From contig NC_134029.1 in assembly GCF_964204645.1 (NCBI RefSeq), positions 21,036,450 to 21,100,449 on the forward strand: DNA of 64,000 nt, given 5' to 3'. Position 1 is the first letter of the stretch. The number at the start of each line of letters is the position of its first letter. The position numbers and the translations under genes are program-made. Of the stretch, positions 11,901 to 20,965 are shown piece after piece. The notes below the pieces were generated by a model. That model had not been told where the DNA came from and did not search any database. It was given only the letters and a program-made list of their open reading frames with translations. Source of the DNA: Tubulanus polymorphus. Its lineage: Eukaryota; Nemertea; Palaeonemertea; Tubulaniformes; Tubulanidae.

Positions 11901-14900
11901 ACTAAGTTCTATACTCGATCTAACAACTTAAGACCAGTCTTAAGATTTAATACCACTTTTGGACTTAAGTCACGACTGTGCAACTGGGCCCAGGCTCTAA
12001 AACCCATTACTTATAATCTGATGAAAAAGCCGAGGTATTTTTTTTTCTCGTGAATTTCTTAAGAAATATTCTAAAGATAGATACGTTATTGCAGCGCGTC
12101 AAGATGAAATGGAAGCTAAACGACAGAAGTTGGATTACGAGGAAATAACGCCGTGTTTGATCGAAGTCACGAAGGTATGGGATTCGTTGATCGCTACTCC
12201 GAACCGTGCCGACATCAAATTCGATTGCGTCAAATTAGTCGATGCCGTCAAAGCAGGTAAGCGCGATTGTGGCCTTTCGTAATTGTTGGGTTAATTAAGA
12301 AATTCTTTTTTTTTTAAGAACTGCGAACATTTCGTACATTGCGATGAAAAGTGGGTAATTTCGGTCTTGAACTTTACGTGGCAGGTGTCTGGTAATAATT
12401 AGATCCAGACACGATTAATTTCTGCTAGATTGATTTTCTCTTTCAACAAAATCCTGTTACATAAAAAGTATAGTAGATAAAAAGTAGACAATCATCTTTT
12501 TGTCTAAACGTCATTTTGTCCGGTATGTCTTACTTAGGTGATAAAATTTTTCTCTCTTCGTAAATATTGAGTGTTCGAGACATTATTTACTATCGTGGAG
12601 TTTACACATTTTGCTTATTCTTCTCCAAGTACGAACATTCAAGCATCGCATACAAAGTATGAGATAATTTTGCAGGATGAAGGACTTGTCACATCTTCAT
12701 AAATAGTTAAGACTATTTCCAGTCTTGAATATCACAGAGAAAACCCACAATATCGATTTAAACAAAATTTAGAATTAAGCTATTGTTTTTTCCTTACGTT
12801 TCTCGGGTGAAATCCTTCCACCGATCTTCAGAGTTTATTTGATTTTGGGGTTGTTTAGGATTTTGATATTGTGGGTTTTCTCTCAATGACTTGTCACATC
12901 CTATAAGGGCACTTCGATGTCTAAAAAGGGCAATATCAAGCTATCGCGATGAATGCGCCAATTATCTATCTTTGTTGAGAAAATGAAAAAAGAGCACTCA
13001 AAAAATTTGATGGGTTGTATGAGTCCTCCTGGATCTACTCTGAAAGCTTGTTTGATTCAAATATGTAATAAGTTCATGACTCTATTTTGAAGGAGTGCCT
13101 CGAAGTCGACGTGGAGATATTTGGCAGGTGTTAAGAGAACAACACGAAATTCATAATCCGGCGCTGAAATCGGCTGCTCCGAAAACGGATTGCATTTCGT
13201 ATGAAGATTTATTGAAACAACTCACGACTCATCAACACGCAATACTCATCGATTTAGGTAACATTTTCGACTGAATTTCGATTTATTGCAGAAAAGAATT
13301 TTCGAGGTAATTTTTCGTTATGTTATTCTCTTTGTAGGTCGTACATTTCCGACTCACCCGTATTTTTCGACTCAGCTCGGTGCTGGACAGTTGGCCATGT
13401 TTAACGTACTGAAGGCTTATTCACTGCTCGATAAGGAAGTCGGATATTGTCAGGGTTTGAGCTTCGTCGCGGGAGTTCTTCTCATGCATGTAAGTTAGAT
13501 TCTTTAGTTTCATCGATTTGATAGCAAGATCGTCGCGCACGGTTCCATCTGATTATTGCTATCTATGCATTTATGCATTTCTTCAATAGCTTAATACAAA
13601 GAAATAAGAATTCAACTTCTATAACGCCCTTTTCATTGTGATACAATGTTGAATAGTGTTTTTATTACTTGGTATTATTATCCCAAGCCAGTTATTATAT
13701 CCATAACCATGTATCAGTCATCTCTTCCTGGGGAGAAGTAACATCCAAGCTCTACTATTTAAAGCGCTATCTATCATCTATTGGGCCAGGTACCCATTTA
13801 TTCCTGGGTGGAGAGTGGCGATGAGGATGAGTGTCTTGCCAGGAGACACTACTGTAATGAACACGGTTCGAACCCACAACCTGGCTTCCCAGAGTCGAAC
13901 CACTCAACCCCCCACACCACTCAACTAACAATATCTCATTTATTACAGATGCCCGAAGAGCCGGCGTATGAAACGATGAAGTATATGATGTACAATCTCG
14001 GATTGAGGAGACAATATAAACCAGATATGACGGCGTTACAAATCCAGTTATATCAGTTATCGCGTTTATTACACGACATGCATCGTGAAATCTACGAACA
14101 TCTCGAAGCGAACGAGGTCGCGCCGACTTTATACGCGGCTCCGTGGTTTCTGACTGTGTTCGCGTCGCAGTTTCCTCTCGGATTCGTGTCGAGAGTTTAC
14201 GGTTAGTGTAAATTATGATTTTTCTTTTTTTTCAAATTTAACTCGTAACATGTAGTTTAAAACCTTTGAATCCCATTCCTAGCTTGATCATAGTACACAG
14301 TGGCACCACTGACCTGGTAAACTTGAAAAATCAGGAAAAATTTGACAAATTTGACCAAAAACCTGGAAAACTCGAATTTGGATGATGATTTTGACCATGC
14401 GTTTCTTTATCAGTACCTGATTTACTGAAAAATGAATGAATTTTTACATTTTAAACCTAGAAATTTCTCTGATTCACTCAAGGGAATTTTGTGTAATCAT
14501 ATGGAAAAATCCGGGAATATTTTAGGGATTTTTAAATGGGCAAAACATGGCCACCCTGTAGTACATGATATATGTTGTAAGTATCTGTGACTTGTTTTTT
14601 CAGATTTGATACTGTTGCAAGGTTGGGAAGTTGTATTCAAGGTCGCTGTCGTGTTATTAGGCGAACATAAAGAACTGATTTTACAATGTGATAGTTTTGA
14701 AACAGTCGTAGAATTTCTGAAAACGACGCTGCCAGCTCTGGGTATTGTGCAAGTCGAACGTGTTATCAATCAGGTATTTAGCGACACTCGACAAAATTTT
14801 GTATTTGAATAAGCTTCAATATTTGCATCTTATTAATCATCCTATTGTGCTTTGATGCGGACAAAACTTCATTGCAGACTTGAAAGTTTAGTAGATTAAT

Positions 14901-15950
14901 CGAAAATATGAAATATGAAATTTCATTTAGTTATGTATGAAAATATGTATGAAATATTTGAATAGCTTGAACTCTTGCAGTGCATGTACACCGCAGTGCA
15001 GCGTATAAATCAGTAATGAACTGTGTATCGATGTGAATAGTACTTAGTTGATATCTCTATTGAAAGTTGGCAGCATTTTGCCAAACGTAGTAAAATATTA
15101 GTGAAATATTACAATACACCGCAGTGCGGTGTAGACACACTTTAGCAGTATGTCCATAATGCAATACACTGGGATTGGATTTTTTCAAAATTTTAAAATT
15201 AATCTCTGGCTATTAAAAAGGCTAACACTTGTGTGAAAGTATTAAGGTATGCATTTGTAATCTTCATGCTCACACTTATTTGTTATTCAGGTGTTCACGA
15301 TGGATATATCTAAGGAATTACAAGCGTATGAAGTTGAATACCACGTTCTACAAGAAGAAATGATATCATCGCCTCAAAGAGGCGACACCGACATCATTCA
15401 GAAATTAGAAACTGCTAATCGTAATTTAAAACATCAAAATATGGAGTTATTAGAACAATTACAACACGCTCGTGTACAACAACGCTCCCTGGAGGAAGGC
15501 TACACTAGTATCCGTGGTAACGAAGGGAAACTAAAGTCGCACGTGCGAGCGTTAGAACTAGAACGATCGGCGTTGTTAAACGCCGTATCGAAATTACGAG
15601 AACTAGTCCCCGAATCGGAGTTGCAAGCCGCCGGAATTCAAATTCCCGACGTTGCGACGATTTTACCGTCGAACGAGTCAAATTCGCACGAAAATCGATC
15701 TCATCGCTCGAACAGCGCGAGCGTCGTCGAAGTAGGAAACGTCGGAGCGGCCGGCGCGCGCAAGGCGTCTGCGGATTCGATTATTCACGCGGCGAAACCG
15801 AAAGCGACGAACGATTTGCCGAGAAAATTTTCAGCCGATTCCGTTCAAATGACGGCGAATCAGAAAACTAGCCAGCTGGCGTCGGGAGAAACGCCCCCGG
15901 TATCGCCGCGTAGACGTAATACTATACTTACACTTATCGATCATCAGTGA
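1049..15950 (+). CDS. TBC1D4: TBC1D1/TBC1D4 (AS160)-like Rab GTPase-activating protein, 5' truncated by window
   Basis: Twelve constitutive exons: 1049-1180, 2144-2251, 2760-2867, 4015-4268, 4694-4866, 5365-5508, 12095-12256, 13093-13257, 13338-13489, 13949-14201, 14604-14773, 15291-15950 (stop TGA). All phases agree and give 826 residues. Order of parts: linker; basic amphipathic segment [13 protein letters not shown], as in human AS160; basophilic phosphosites RRRSAT and RGRRGS; then WRQQIF, RMEKEN and KLDYEE blocks; TBC domain; C-terminal coiled coil starting [20 protein letters not shown]. The TBC dual fingers are present: arginine in ILIDLGRTFP (exons 8-9) and glutamine in GYCQG (exon 9). 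By family knowledge it promotes GTP hydrolysis by Rab8/10/14-type GTPases on GLUT-storage vesicles and is switched off by Akt/AMPK phosphorylation and 14-3-3 binding. The two PTB domains expected at the N-terminus must lie before base 1. One gene appears to stand for the vertebrate TBC1D1/TBC1D4 pair; that is inference. Confidence 0.95.
1539..1870. mobile_element. MITE with CATGGTTTGTAGC termini, copy 1
   Basis: Inverted ends CATGGTTTGTAGC and GCTACAAACCGTG are flanked by a perfect 5-bp duplication TCATC (1534-1538, 1871-1875). The interior is rich in AAGTGCTGAAA motifs. 332 bp, noncoding. Confidence 0.65.
2922..3281. mobile_element. MITE with CATGGTTTGTAGC termini, copy 2
   Basis: Ends CATGGTTTGTTGC and GCTACAAACCATG. 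The interior matches copy 1 (TTGTTAAGGTCCTGATT, TGAATGACAT-AG/GAGT, GTCTATCATA, AAGTGCTG). No clear target duplication remains. Confidence 0.65.
4511..4641. mobile_element. CAGGGTGGCCA-type MITE, copy in a TBC1D1/4 intron
   Basis: Begins CAGGGTGGTCACTTACCT and ends TATACCCTG. The interior repeats AATCAGGGAAAAGT-like phrases. Other copies: 14298-14558 and 55254-55467, with probable eroded copies near 29214-29445 and 33335-33453 in RBM26 introns. Confidence 0.5.
4948..5062. mobile_element. Related MITE copy (ends eroded)
   Basis: CTAAGTCCAAAAGTGGTCTT, CAATCTTAAGACAGGTCTTA and AAGCCATGACTATGGAACT match the copies at 11852 and 63839. Confidence 0.5.
6129..6158 (+). other. Possible 30-nt cassette microexon of the TBC1D1/4 gene
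   Basis: Thirty bases lie between a good acceptor (TTTATCACACAG) and a good donor (GAAG|GTATGT). Inserted between exons 5365-5508 and 12095-12256 the phases match exactly (1 to 1) and add ten residues, [10 protein letters not shown]. The added ENKKLE resembles the end of the preceding exon, KENKSLQ, so the microexon may be a partial exon duplication used as an alternative or additional heptad in this coiled segment. Confidence 0.4.
6237..6263. repeat. (CT)n tract
   Basis: CTCTCCCTCCC followed by CT repeats in the large TBC1D1/4 intron. Confidence 0.85.
6392..6562. mobile_element. TTAA-flanked piggyBac-like MITE, copy A
   Basis: Ends read TTAA-CCCTTTCAGTACTGACT and GCATTGAAAGGG-TTAA: inverted termini starting CCCTTT next to a TTAA at each side, the target-site pattern of piggyBac transposons. 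The interior has paired ACACCGCAGTGC / GCACTGCGGTGT dyads. 171 bp, no coding capacity. It lies in the large TBC1D1/4 intron. Confidence 0.7.
7462..7488 (+). other. Possible 27-nt microexon of the TBC1D1/4 gene
   Basis: Twenty-seven bases between an AG (TTGATTCCAG) and a GTAAGC donor, phase 1 on both sides. They would add V-LQRLKRKR, a basic stretch. The pyrimidine tract is weak, so this is much less certain than the 30-nt candidate. Confidence 0.2.
8179..8748 (-). mobile_element. CAGGGTCCC-type element, interrupted by MITE copy B
   Basis: Ends CAGGGTCACT and TAGGGACCCCG. It shares the CTCCTTGAAAAC, CAGGAATG and GATGCAGACACTTTCTC blocks with copies at 26490, 30778, 34044 and 61316. Without the insert it is about 280 bp. 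Confidence 0.5.
8273..8560. mobile_element. TTAA-type piggyBac-like MITE, copy B, nested in an older element
   Basis: Left end TTAACCCTTTCAGTGCTGACT is intact; the right end stops at GCACTGAAAC without the final GGGTTAA. Internal CACCGCACTGCGGTGTA dyad is shared with copy A. It interrupts the repeat at 8179-8748. Confidence 0.65.
9153..9375 (+). other. Possible alternative first coding exon of the TBC1D1/4 gene (TBC-only isoform)
   Basis: An ATG at 9153 opens 74 codons ([17 protein letters not shown] at the start, ending SDQQNC) plus one base, then a GTAAGT donor at 9376. The phase-1 end joins correctly to the constitutive exon at 12095 (codon G+CG = Ala), giving [13 protein letters not shown]. 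Codon choice looks coding, with many CpG-containing codons. Use of this start would give a protein of about 594 residues that keeps the whole TBC domain and coiled coil but lacks the PTB domains and both phosphosites. The sequence is not one I recognise from vertebrate isoforms. No TATA box was identified upstream. Confidence 0.55.
11080..11164 (+). other. Second possible alternative first exon of the TBC1D1/4 gene
   Basis: An ATG at 11080 ([18 protein letters not shown] at the start, ending MFLASHV) is followed after 28 codons plus one base by a GTGAGT donor at 11165. The frame has a stop upstream at 10984. The phase-1 end matches the acceptor at 12095 and would produce HV-A-RQDEM, a protein of about 548 residues with an intact TBC domain. 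It is short, so chance is a real alternative. It gains weight because it is the second phase-1 start in the same intron. Confidence 0.4.
11852..11992. mobile_element. MITE with GGGGCCAGTTGC termini
   Basis: GGGGCCAGTTGCATAGTC and GACTGTGCAACTGGGCCC are inverted. The interior AAGACTGGTCT...AGACCAGTCTTA is also paired. The AGTCTTAAGATTTAA and CACTTTTGGACTTAAG blocks recur at 4948-5062 and 63839-63957. Confidence 0.6.
12736..12883. repeat. 148-bp inverted-repeat element in a TBC1D1/4 intron
   Basis: AGAGAAAACCCACAATATC (12736-12754) pairs exactly with GATATTGTGGGTTTTCTCT (12865-12883). Confidence 0.6.
13735..13940 (-). mobile_element. tRNA-derived SINE (minus strand) next to a TBC1D1/4 splice acceptor
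   Basis: Reading the minus strand: tRNA-like B box GGGTTCGAACC, then GTGTCTCCTGGCAAGACACT, CCACTCTCCACCCAGGAAT and AAATGGGTACCTGG. From memory this resembles the conserved core of broadly distributed metazoan SINEs. It ends within about 15-20 bp of the acceptor for exon 13949. Confidence 0.55.
14298..14558. mobile_element. CAGGGTGGCCA-type MITE, second copy
   Basis: Begins CAGTGGCACCACTGACCTGG and ends CATGGCCACCCTG, with AATCAGGAAAAATTTGAC phrases. It lies 45 bp before TBC1D1/4 exon 14604. Confidence 0.5.
14967..15245. mobile_element. TTAA-type piggyBac-like MITE, copy C (diverged)
   Basis: Shares the TACACCGCAGTGC motif twice, the TTGCCAAACGTAGTAAAATA segment related to other copies, and the CACTGGG...TTTTTCAAAATTTT stretch. 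Ends are eroded (TTGAACTCTTGCAGTGC, GTGTGAAAGTATTAA). It lies 45 bp before the last TBC1D1/4 exon. Confidence 0.55.
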
Positions 15951-16436
15951 AATTGAGCGCGCTCTCGTATCATCGGTAGATCTCATCATCATCATCATAA
16001 ACAATATTAGCGCTTTAAACTGTGATTGGTTGAAAAAGGTGCGACGAAAAAAGAAAAAAAATCGAATTCTGTGATGACCGGCGACAGGATGCAGTAAACT
16101 CAGCGGGAAATACCCGCGAATTTTTCTTTTACGACTAAAGATTCTGACTTTGAATTAAGAATTATCATTACCGATATGCGTAAAAAATTGAATGATAATC
16201 AGAGTTGAAAACAAAATCGAGTTCTACTGTAATCATCTCCCATATGTGATTTTCATTTTCATTCCTTAAGTACGATAGTTTTGTGGCTTCGTGATCGTCT
16301 ATAGAAATATTACCATTGACAATTGTATTTTCGTAGTGTGTGTATAACAATGGTACGTAAATGTTTTAGGGTAGAAATTATTTTGAGATGTTTTAGGGTT
16401 GCTTAGTACCGATATATGTATACAAACATACACTGG

Positions 16437-16440
<4 letters not shown>

Positions 16441-16492
<52 letters not shown>
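16441..16492. repeat. (TA)26 microsatellite
   Basis: Pure TA run in the TBC1D1/4 3'UTR. Other TA runs: 5939-5967, 40116-40139 and 57878-57899. Confidence 0.95.
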
Positions 16493-16497
<5 letters not shown>

Positions 16498-17748
16498 TTG
16501 TAAATGTTTTTTGTACATATTTGAAATGTAGGGGTTTTTGTAAAGTACATATACGCATGTAGCTTCCATCCATCACTGTAATGATTTCCTAATGGTCTCG
16601 CAAAAAATTGTCGATAGATCTTAACACGAGAGTGTGCCAAATTATTTCTTTGATTATTTTAAGAAAACTGTCACCATTTTAAGATATTTCAGCGAAGAGT
16701 CGGTTATTTCTTATTCGGGGGAGTGATTTTCAGAGTTTCGCTATTTTTTATAGGACTTTAGAAAGCAAAACTGTAAAACTTTTCGAAGGATGGCTTCTAC
16801 GAAAGATAAGTATTCTGACCATGTCCCTGAATAATTCAATCAATAGCATTTAGAAGGATAGGCAATTTAGGCAATAAAAAGTTATCTTGTACTTCCTTAA
16901 CTGTGGAATATTTATAATTGTTTGCTCACCAAAAAAAGGCTTCCATAATGATGCAAACATATATTCTTATAGGTGTTATGTGTTTTAAACGCTTAGAACA
17001 TTGCTCAAGTTGTTGTTGAGTTTAAGGTTAGAACAAGTATTCATTGTGCGCTTTTATTCGGAATTGGTTCATCATTATCATTGTTGCCATTGAGTTTAAT
17101 TCACAATACGCGGTAATCATTGTGATTTGACTAAGTTGAGCATAATATTTTTTGAAAAATCATCGTGTAATCGAATATTGCTTCTCGAAAAAAACCAAAT
17201 ACGATTTTTAGAAATAATTGTGATTGATTGTATATGTATTACGCGTATAGTCTTTCTAACATATTTGTTGGTTGACTTAAGTATAGGTCTGAGTGCCTGT
17301 TAGTCCAGTGGTTGCAATGCTCTTGTTACCTAAAGGATTTTAGACACTGTCCATGATAACCGGTTACATTACTTGTAAGAATATGCAGGAAGTGACTCTG
17401 AAAAAATGTATTTGTGCCATTTCATCGTGTACTTTGTCCATAAAACCTGAGTGATAGTTCTATGAAGCATTTTGTGATTGTCTTCTAATTGTTTTTCTAA
17501 AATATCTTGCAACTACTAAGTACATTCGTACCTCCTGTTGTTGTACGTGTAGTTATAAGTATATACTAGCTCAGATTATGCACAAATTCATTAGAAATTT
17601 TTGAGAGTGAATTGAGTGTTGGAGAATGTACATTTAGGATGTATCAGAATTAGTTCAAATGTAATATTATTGTAAATATTTCTGAAAGTTGTATATAAAA
17701 CGATCATTTGTAAATAGATAAACTCTTGTAATGTATATAGTACCAGGT

Positions 17749-17754
17749 ATTAAA
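17749..17754 (+). terminator. Likely poly(A) signal ATTAAA of the TBC1D1/4 gene
   Basis: Hexamer ATTAAA lies 1.8 kb after the stop codon, with T/G-rich bases within 30 nt downstream. Signals farther on cannot be excluded. Confidence 0.45.
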
Positions 17755-19311
17755 CAAGAAACGATTATTGTGCTAACATTTATTTGAGGCTCATCCATTA
17801 CCGAGTCTTCAATTCAGAAACCGTATACCAGTGTAGTAGTTCAAGTGTGTGAAAATCGAAAAAGAGCGTGATTTAAGGAATGTTCATGGCATTTTATTAT
17901 TGATTTGATTGTTTTAGTTTTCTCTCCATTTTAAAGAGTTATTTAGAGAAATAATGCAATATCTAGTTTCACGTCGAGTTTGACCCTAAGAGCTAAAGTT
18001 AGTTTACTCTGGGGTCAAATTTTAACTTCGAGCTGTGTAACTGGGCCGAGAGAACCAAAGATGTTTCCTGATCGGAATCGATGCCTTTAGAATCTGTATC
18101 TCTGATTGTTGATTGTTTTCCCGTCTGCAGATCATGTTATTGATTTTATCACAGTTTTTTTCATTAGACCAGTTCAGAGCTTCGTTGAAGTTCCCGAAAA
18201 CTTGCAGCTTTAAATTGTTGTTTAAAGAAACTACGTTGCGTTAAGGATGATCCTAGGCTTAGTTCGACAAAATGTGGTTAGAATATACAATTTCTAAACC
18301 GGTTTTCGTTAAACCCGAGGGTCGTGGATTGTTACTTCGTTTCAGACACTAAATACCTCACGAAAAATGTTCATGTAATATCTTTCATATATGCTGATAA
18401 GTACCTGTCTACGTGAATGGGTACGACTTGATTGTTGAGCGCAAATTATGATATATGTATCTTAAAACTGATGGTAAAATATAAAATGCTACATTAATTA
18501 TGTTCGCTTTTCTTTTGTTTATTTTTGTTTTCTTATGAAGTAAGGATGCCGGATATGCATAGGCCCTTTAATACAGTGTTCTTCGCGTGCTGGAATTTCA
18601 AAGTGGCTGCATTCATCGTTAAGTGTGTGACATCGTGGCTGCTGGTAGCAAGGCTTTCGATCCCCGTGTAATCTTCTATTTCTGGTAGAAGGCGCAGCTG
18701 ATTTTCAGAGAGCTGGATGTAAAATGAAAGGGGTATCCGCCCATCTAAAACCTGTTGTCGAGAATGCTGCCCCATTAACCTTCAAGATGGTTACCTCAAA
18801 AAAGCTCCATTCCACATAGGTTCTTTTTTTTTTATCGTTTTAAGAGACTATGGCCAGAAACTGGTTTTTGGCCACTCAACAAAGGTTTACTACTGCAAAC
18901 AAAATGTCATCGGTAAACGAATGAAGTGGTAGACTAATATTTCAGATAGTTTATGAAACAACATTTTTGGGTTTTATACAATCGTGATATTGACCTGAAT
19001 AATTCAATTGTCAATGAAGTAGGTTTTTTACAAACACTGATATATACATGGTATTTCCATAAGATCTCTTTCAATACGGAAAATACCTATTAACCTCGTT
19101 AGGAATCTATCTGATTATTTTTGGACATTTTTGTTCACTTCTATTTAACGCAGGTCGATGAAAAACACGGAAAATATATAGACTATGTTAACAAGGTTTG
19201 TTGTTTCTTTTTTCTATGTCGCATTGCAATTTACAACAACAAATTATGTTTTAAAAACTTCACGTAAAGAGCTTTTGGTTTTTTCGCTAATTTGCTTATG
19301 ATAGTCAGTCG

Positions 19312-19391
19312 CATGGTTTGCAAGTATACTAAAGTGCCACACCAAAGTGTTAAAAAGTGCTCACAACTGCTAGCCTTTACTACAAACCCTG
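19312..19391. mobile_element. 80-bp internally deleted copy of the CATGGTTTGTAGC MITE
   Basis: Keeps CATGGTTTGCAAGTA at the left and TACTACAAACCCTG at the right, with AGTGTTAAAAAGTGCT between. Flanks AGTCG and ATTCG are near-identical. Confidence 0.5.
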
Positions 19392-19462
19392 ATTCGGACG
19401 TTTACATCGTCAATCCCTCCCAGTCATCAAGCAGTTTTTGGCTTCCGCGTCTTAGAATAGGG

Positions 19463-19533
19463 ATTGACCCTGCTATTTATTTGATCGGTAGATTTTGTAT
19501 GATCTTTATAATTTGGTGTCCCTTACAAACCCA
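19463..19533 (+). repeat. Dispersed repeat shared with PARP16 intron 2
   Basis: TTGACCCTGCTATTTATTTG followed by TTTGGTGTCCCTTACAAA; the same two phrases occur in order at 37808-37858, closer together. Confidence 0.5.
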
Positions 19534-20965
19534 CCACACCTGCCGGGAGCGAAACAGGGGGTTTGATTTTGAAATCGGAAATCGAAGTACGGTTTTAACC
19601 GACGGAAGCTGCACTGTGACTGAAAAAAAACAAACCGCTTCTGACGTTCGCGTCATAGTCGATCTAAACACTTATTTTGCGACAGTTACAACCATCACCG
19701 CGCATCGCCAAGTCGACCCTTGAAGTATTTGTATAGAGGAGTATCAGCATTGATTAATAAGCACTTTTAGCTTGTGAAAAATCGTCAAATAACCAATGCA
19801 TTATAAGAACCATGCAACAAAGTATTCTTTATTCTGTATATAAAGAAAAACGAATAATTATTCACAGTCAGCACTAATCCTGACGACTGCTTATACGTAT
19901 ATGCTATAATTATGACATATTACGCTCCATTACAGTCCATTATTTTTATGTTACGGGAAGACTATGATATTTGTCCGCGAAATGATTATATTTTCACTGG
20001 ATTGTATTTTTAATTTCATGTCCGTTCCGTCGTCCCAATAAGAGCCTATCGAATATACATACACCGAATATTTTGCGAATGTGATAGGGTGTAAAAAAAA
20101 AATCGACTTAGCGATAGGCGTATTTGTATGAGGTAGATTTTGCCGGCGAAATTTCATAAATTTCATGCAGAAATAATTCACCTGCTGTCAGTGCGCTGAA
20201 AGCGTCGGTACTGTTATTCTCGTTGTCGTAATTCAAGCGTGTTTCAATTATTGCTTGTTTAATCGGTGTTGTAGATAAATAAATCTCATTCGTCTGTTTA
20301 ACCTCGACCAGTACTGGTTTTACGTTAGCGCTATGCTGAACGTACTAGCACGCGGGGCCTAATACCTACTGGGCCCCTATGTCTCTAAGCAAGCATTTCG
20401 TATATACATAAGATTGTGCTCGACCACTTTGAAGACATCGTAGAAGATTTACCGGAATTTTAACTCTTCAAGTTTGAAGTAAGCGATATTTAAAGTGTCG
20501 TGTATTTATCTAATCAAATATACTTGTTTAAATGTCAAATCATTGTGACCAGTCACCACATTGAATGTACACCAAATGTATATCAAGAGAAAATTAGATG
20601 ACTTTTTAAAAACTGGCCTAACTGTTATTTTGTTATTATTTGAAGTTCAGCGTATTCTGAACGTTACAAATTAAATAGATTTATCAAATTGAAATGAGGT
20701 TAAAACCTTTATTTGCAGTCAAGGCACCCCATGAATATATCAATTATTTTGTTAATCCAAAAACTATTCGTAGTACAACCTGCCACTTCCATTGAATATC
20801 TGAACATTAAATGATTTTTGGAAATATTAGGAAACGAATTATTCAAGTTTGAATTCAAAACTCAAAACAAAAAGTCGTTTGTACTTTCTATGGTATAATT
20901 TAGATGTTCGTTTCTCGAAATATAGAACGCCACAGATTTTCAGAAAGTATGATTTTGATTTCAGA

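Larger units (their letters stand above)
15951..17770 (+). other. 3'UTR of the TBC1D1/4 gene
   Basis: About 1.8 kb follow the TGA without coding signs. The stretch includes a 52-bp pure TA run (16441-16492) and a tRNA-like A-box segment near 17286-17345. An ATTAAA at 17749-17754 is the first reasonable polyadenylation signal near the end, followed by T/G-rich sequence. Confidence 0.6.
17771..20965. other. Intergenic region between the TBC1D1/4 gene and FAM184
   Basis: No supported gene. It contains a weak MITE-like segment at 17965-18046, a short MITE remnant at 19312-19391, a repeat shared with PARP16 intron 2 (19463-19533), and presumably the FAM184 promoter and any noncoding first exon. 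An acceptor-like TTTGATTTCAG directly precedes the FAM184 start codon. Confidence 0.6.

Noticed and set aside
13781-13948. Open frame preceding the TBC exon, which looks like an N-terminal extension
   Set aside because: It is the SINE read in antisense; the true exon starts at 13949 after a normal acceptor.
17286-17345. Possible tRNA gene
   Set aside because: An A-box-like stretch is present but no cloverleaf or proper B box at the right spacing; more likely SINE debris.
19292-19723. 143-codon open frame on the plus strand
   Set aside because: It runs through a MITE remnant and a dispersed repeat, has no recognisable domain and no coding bias.
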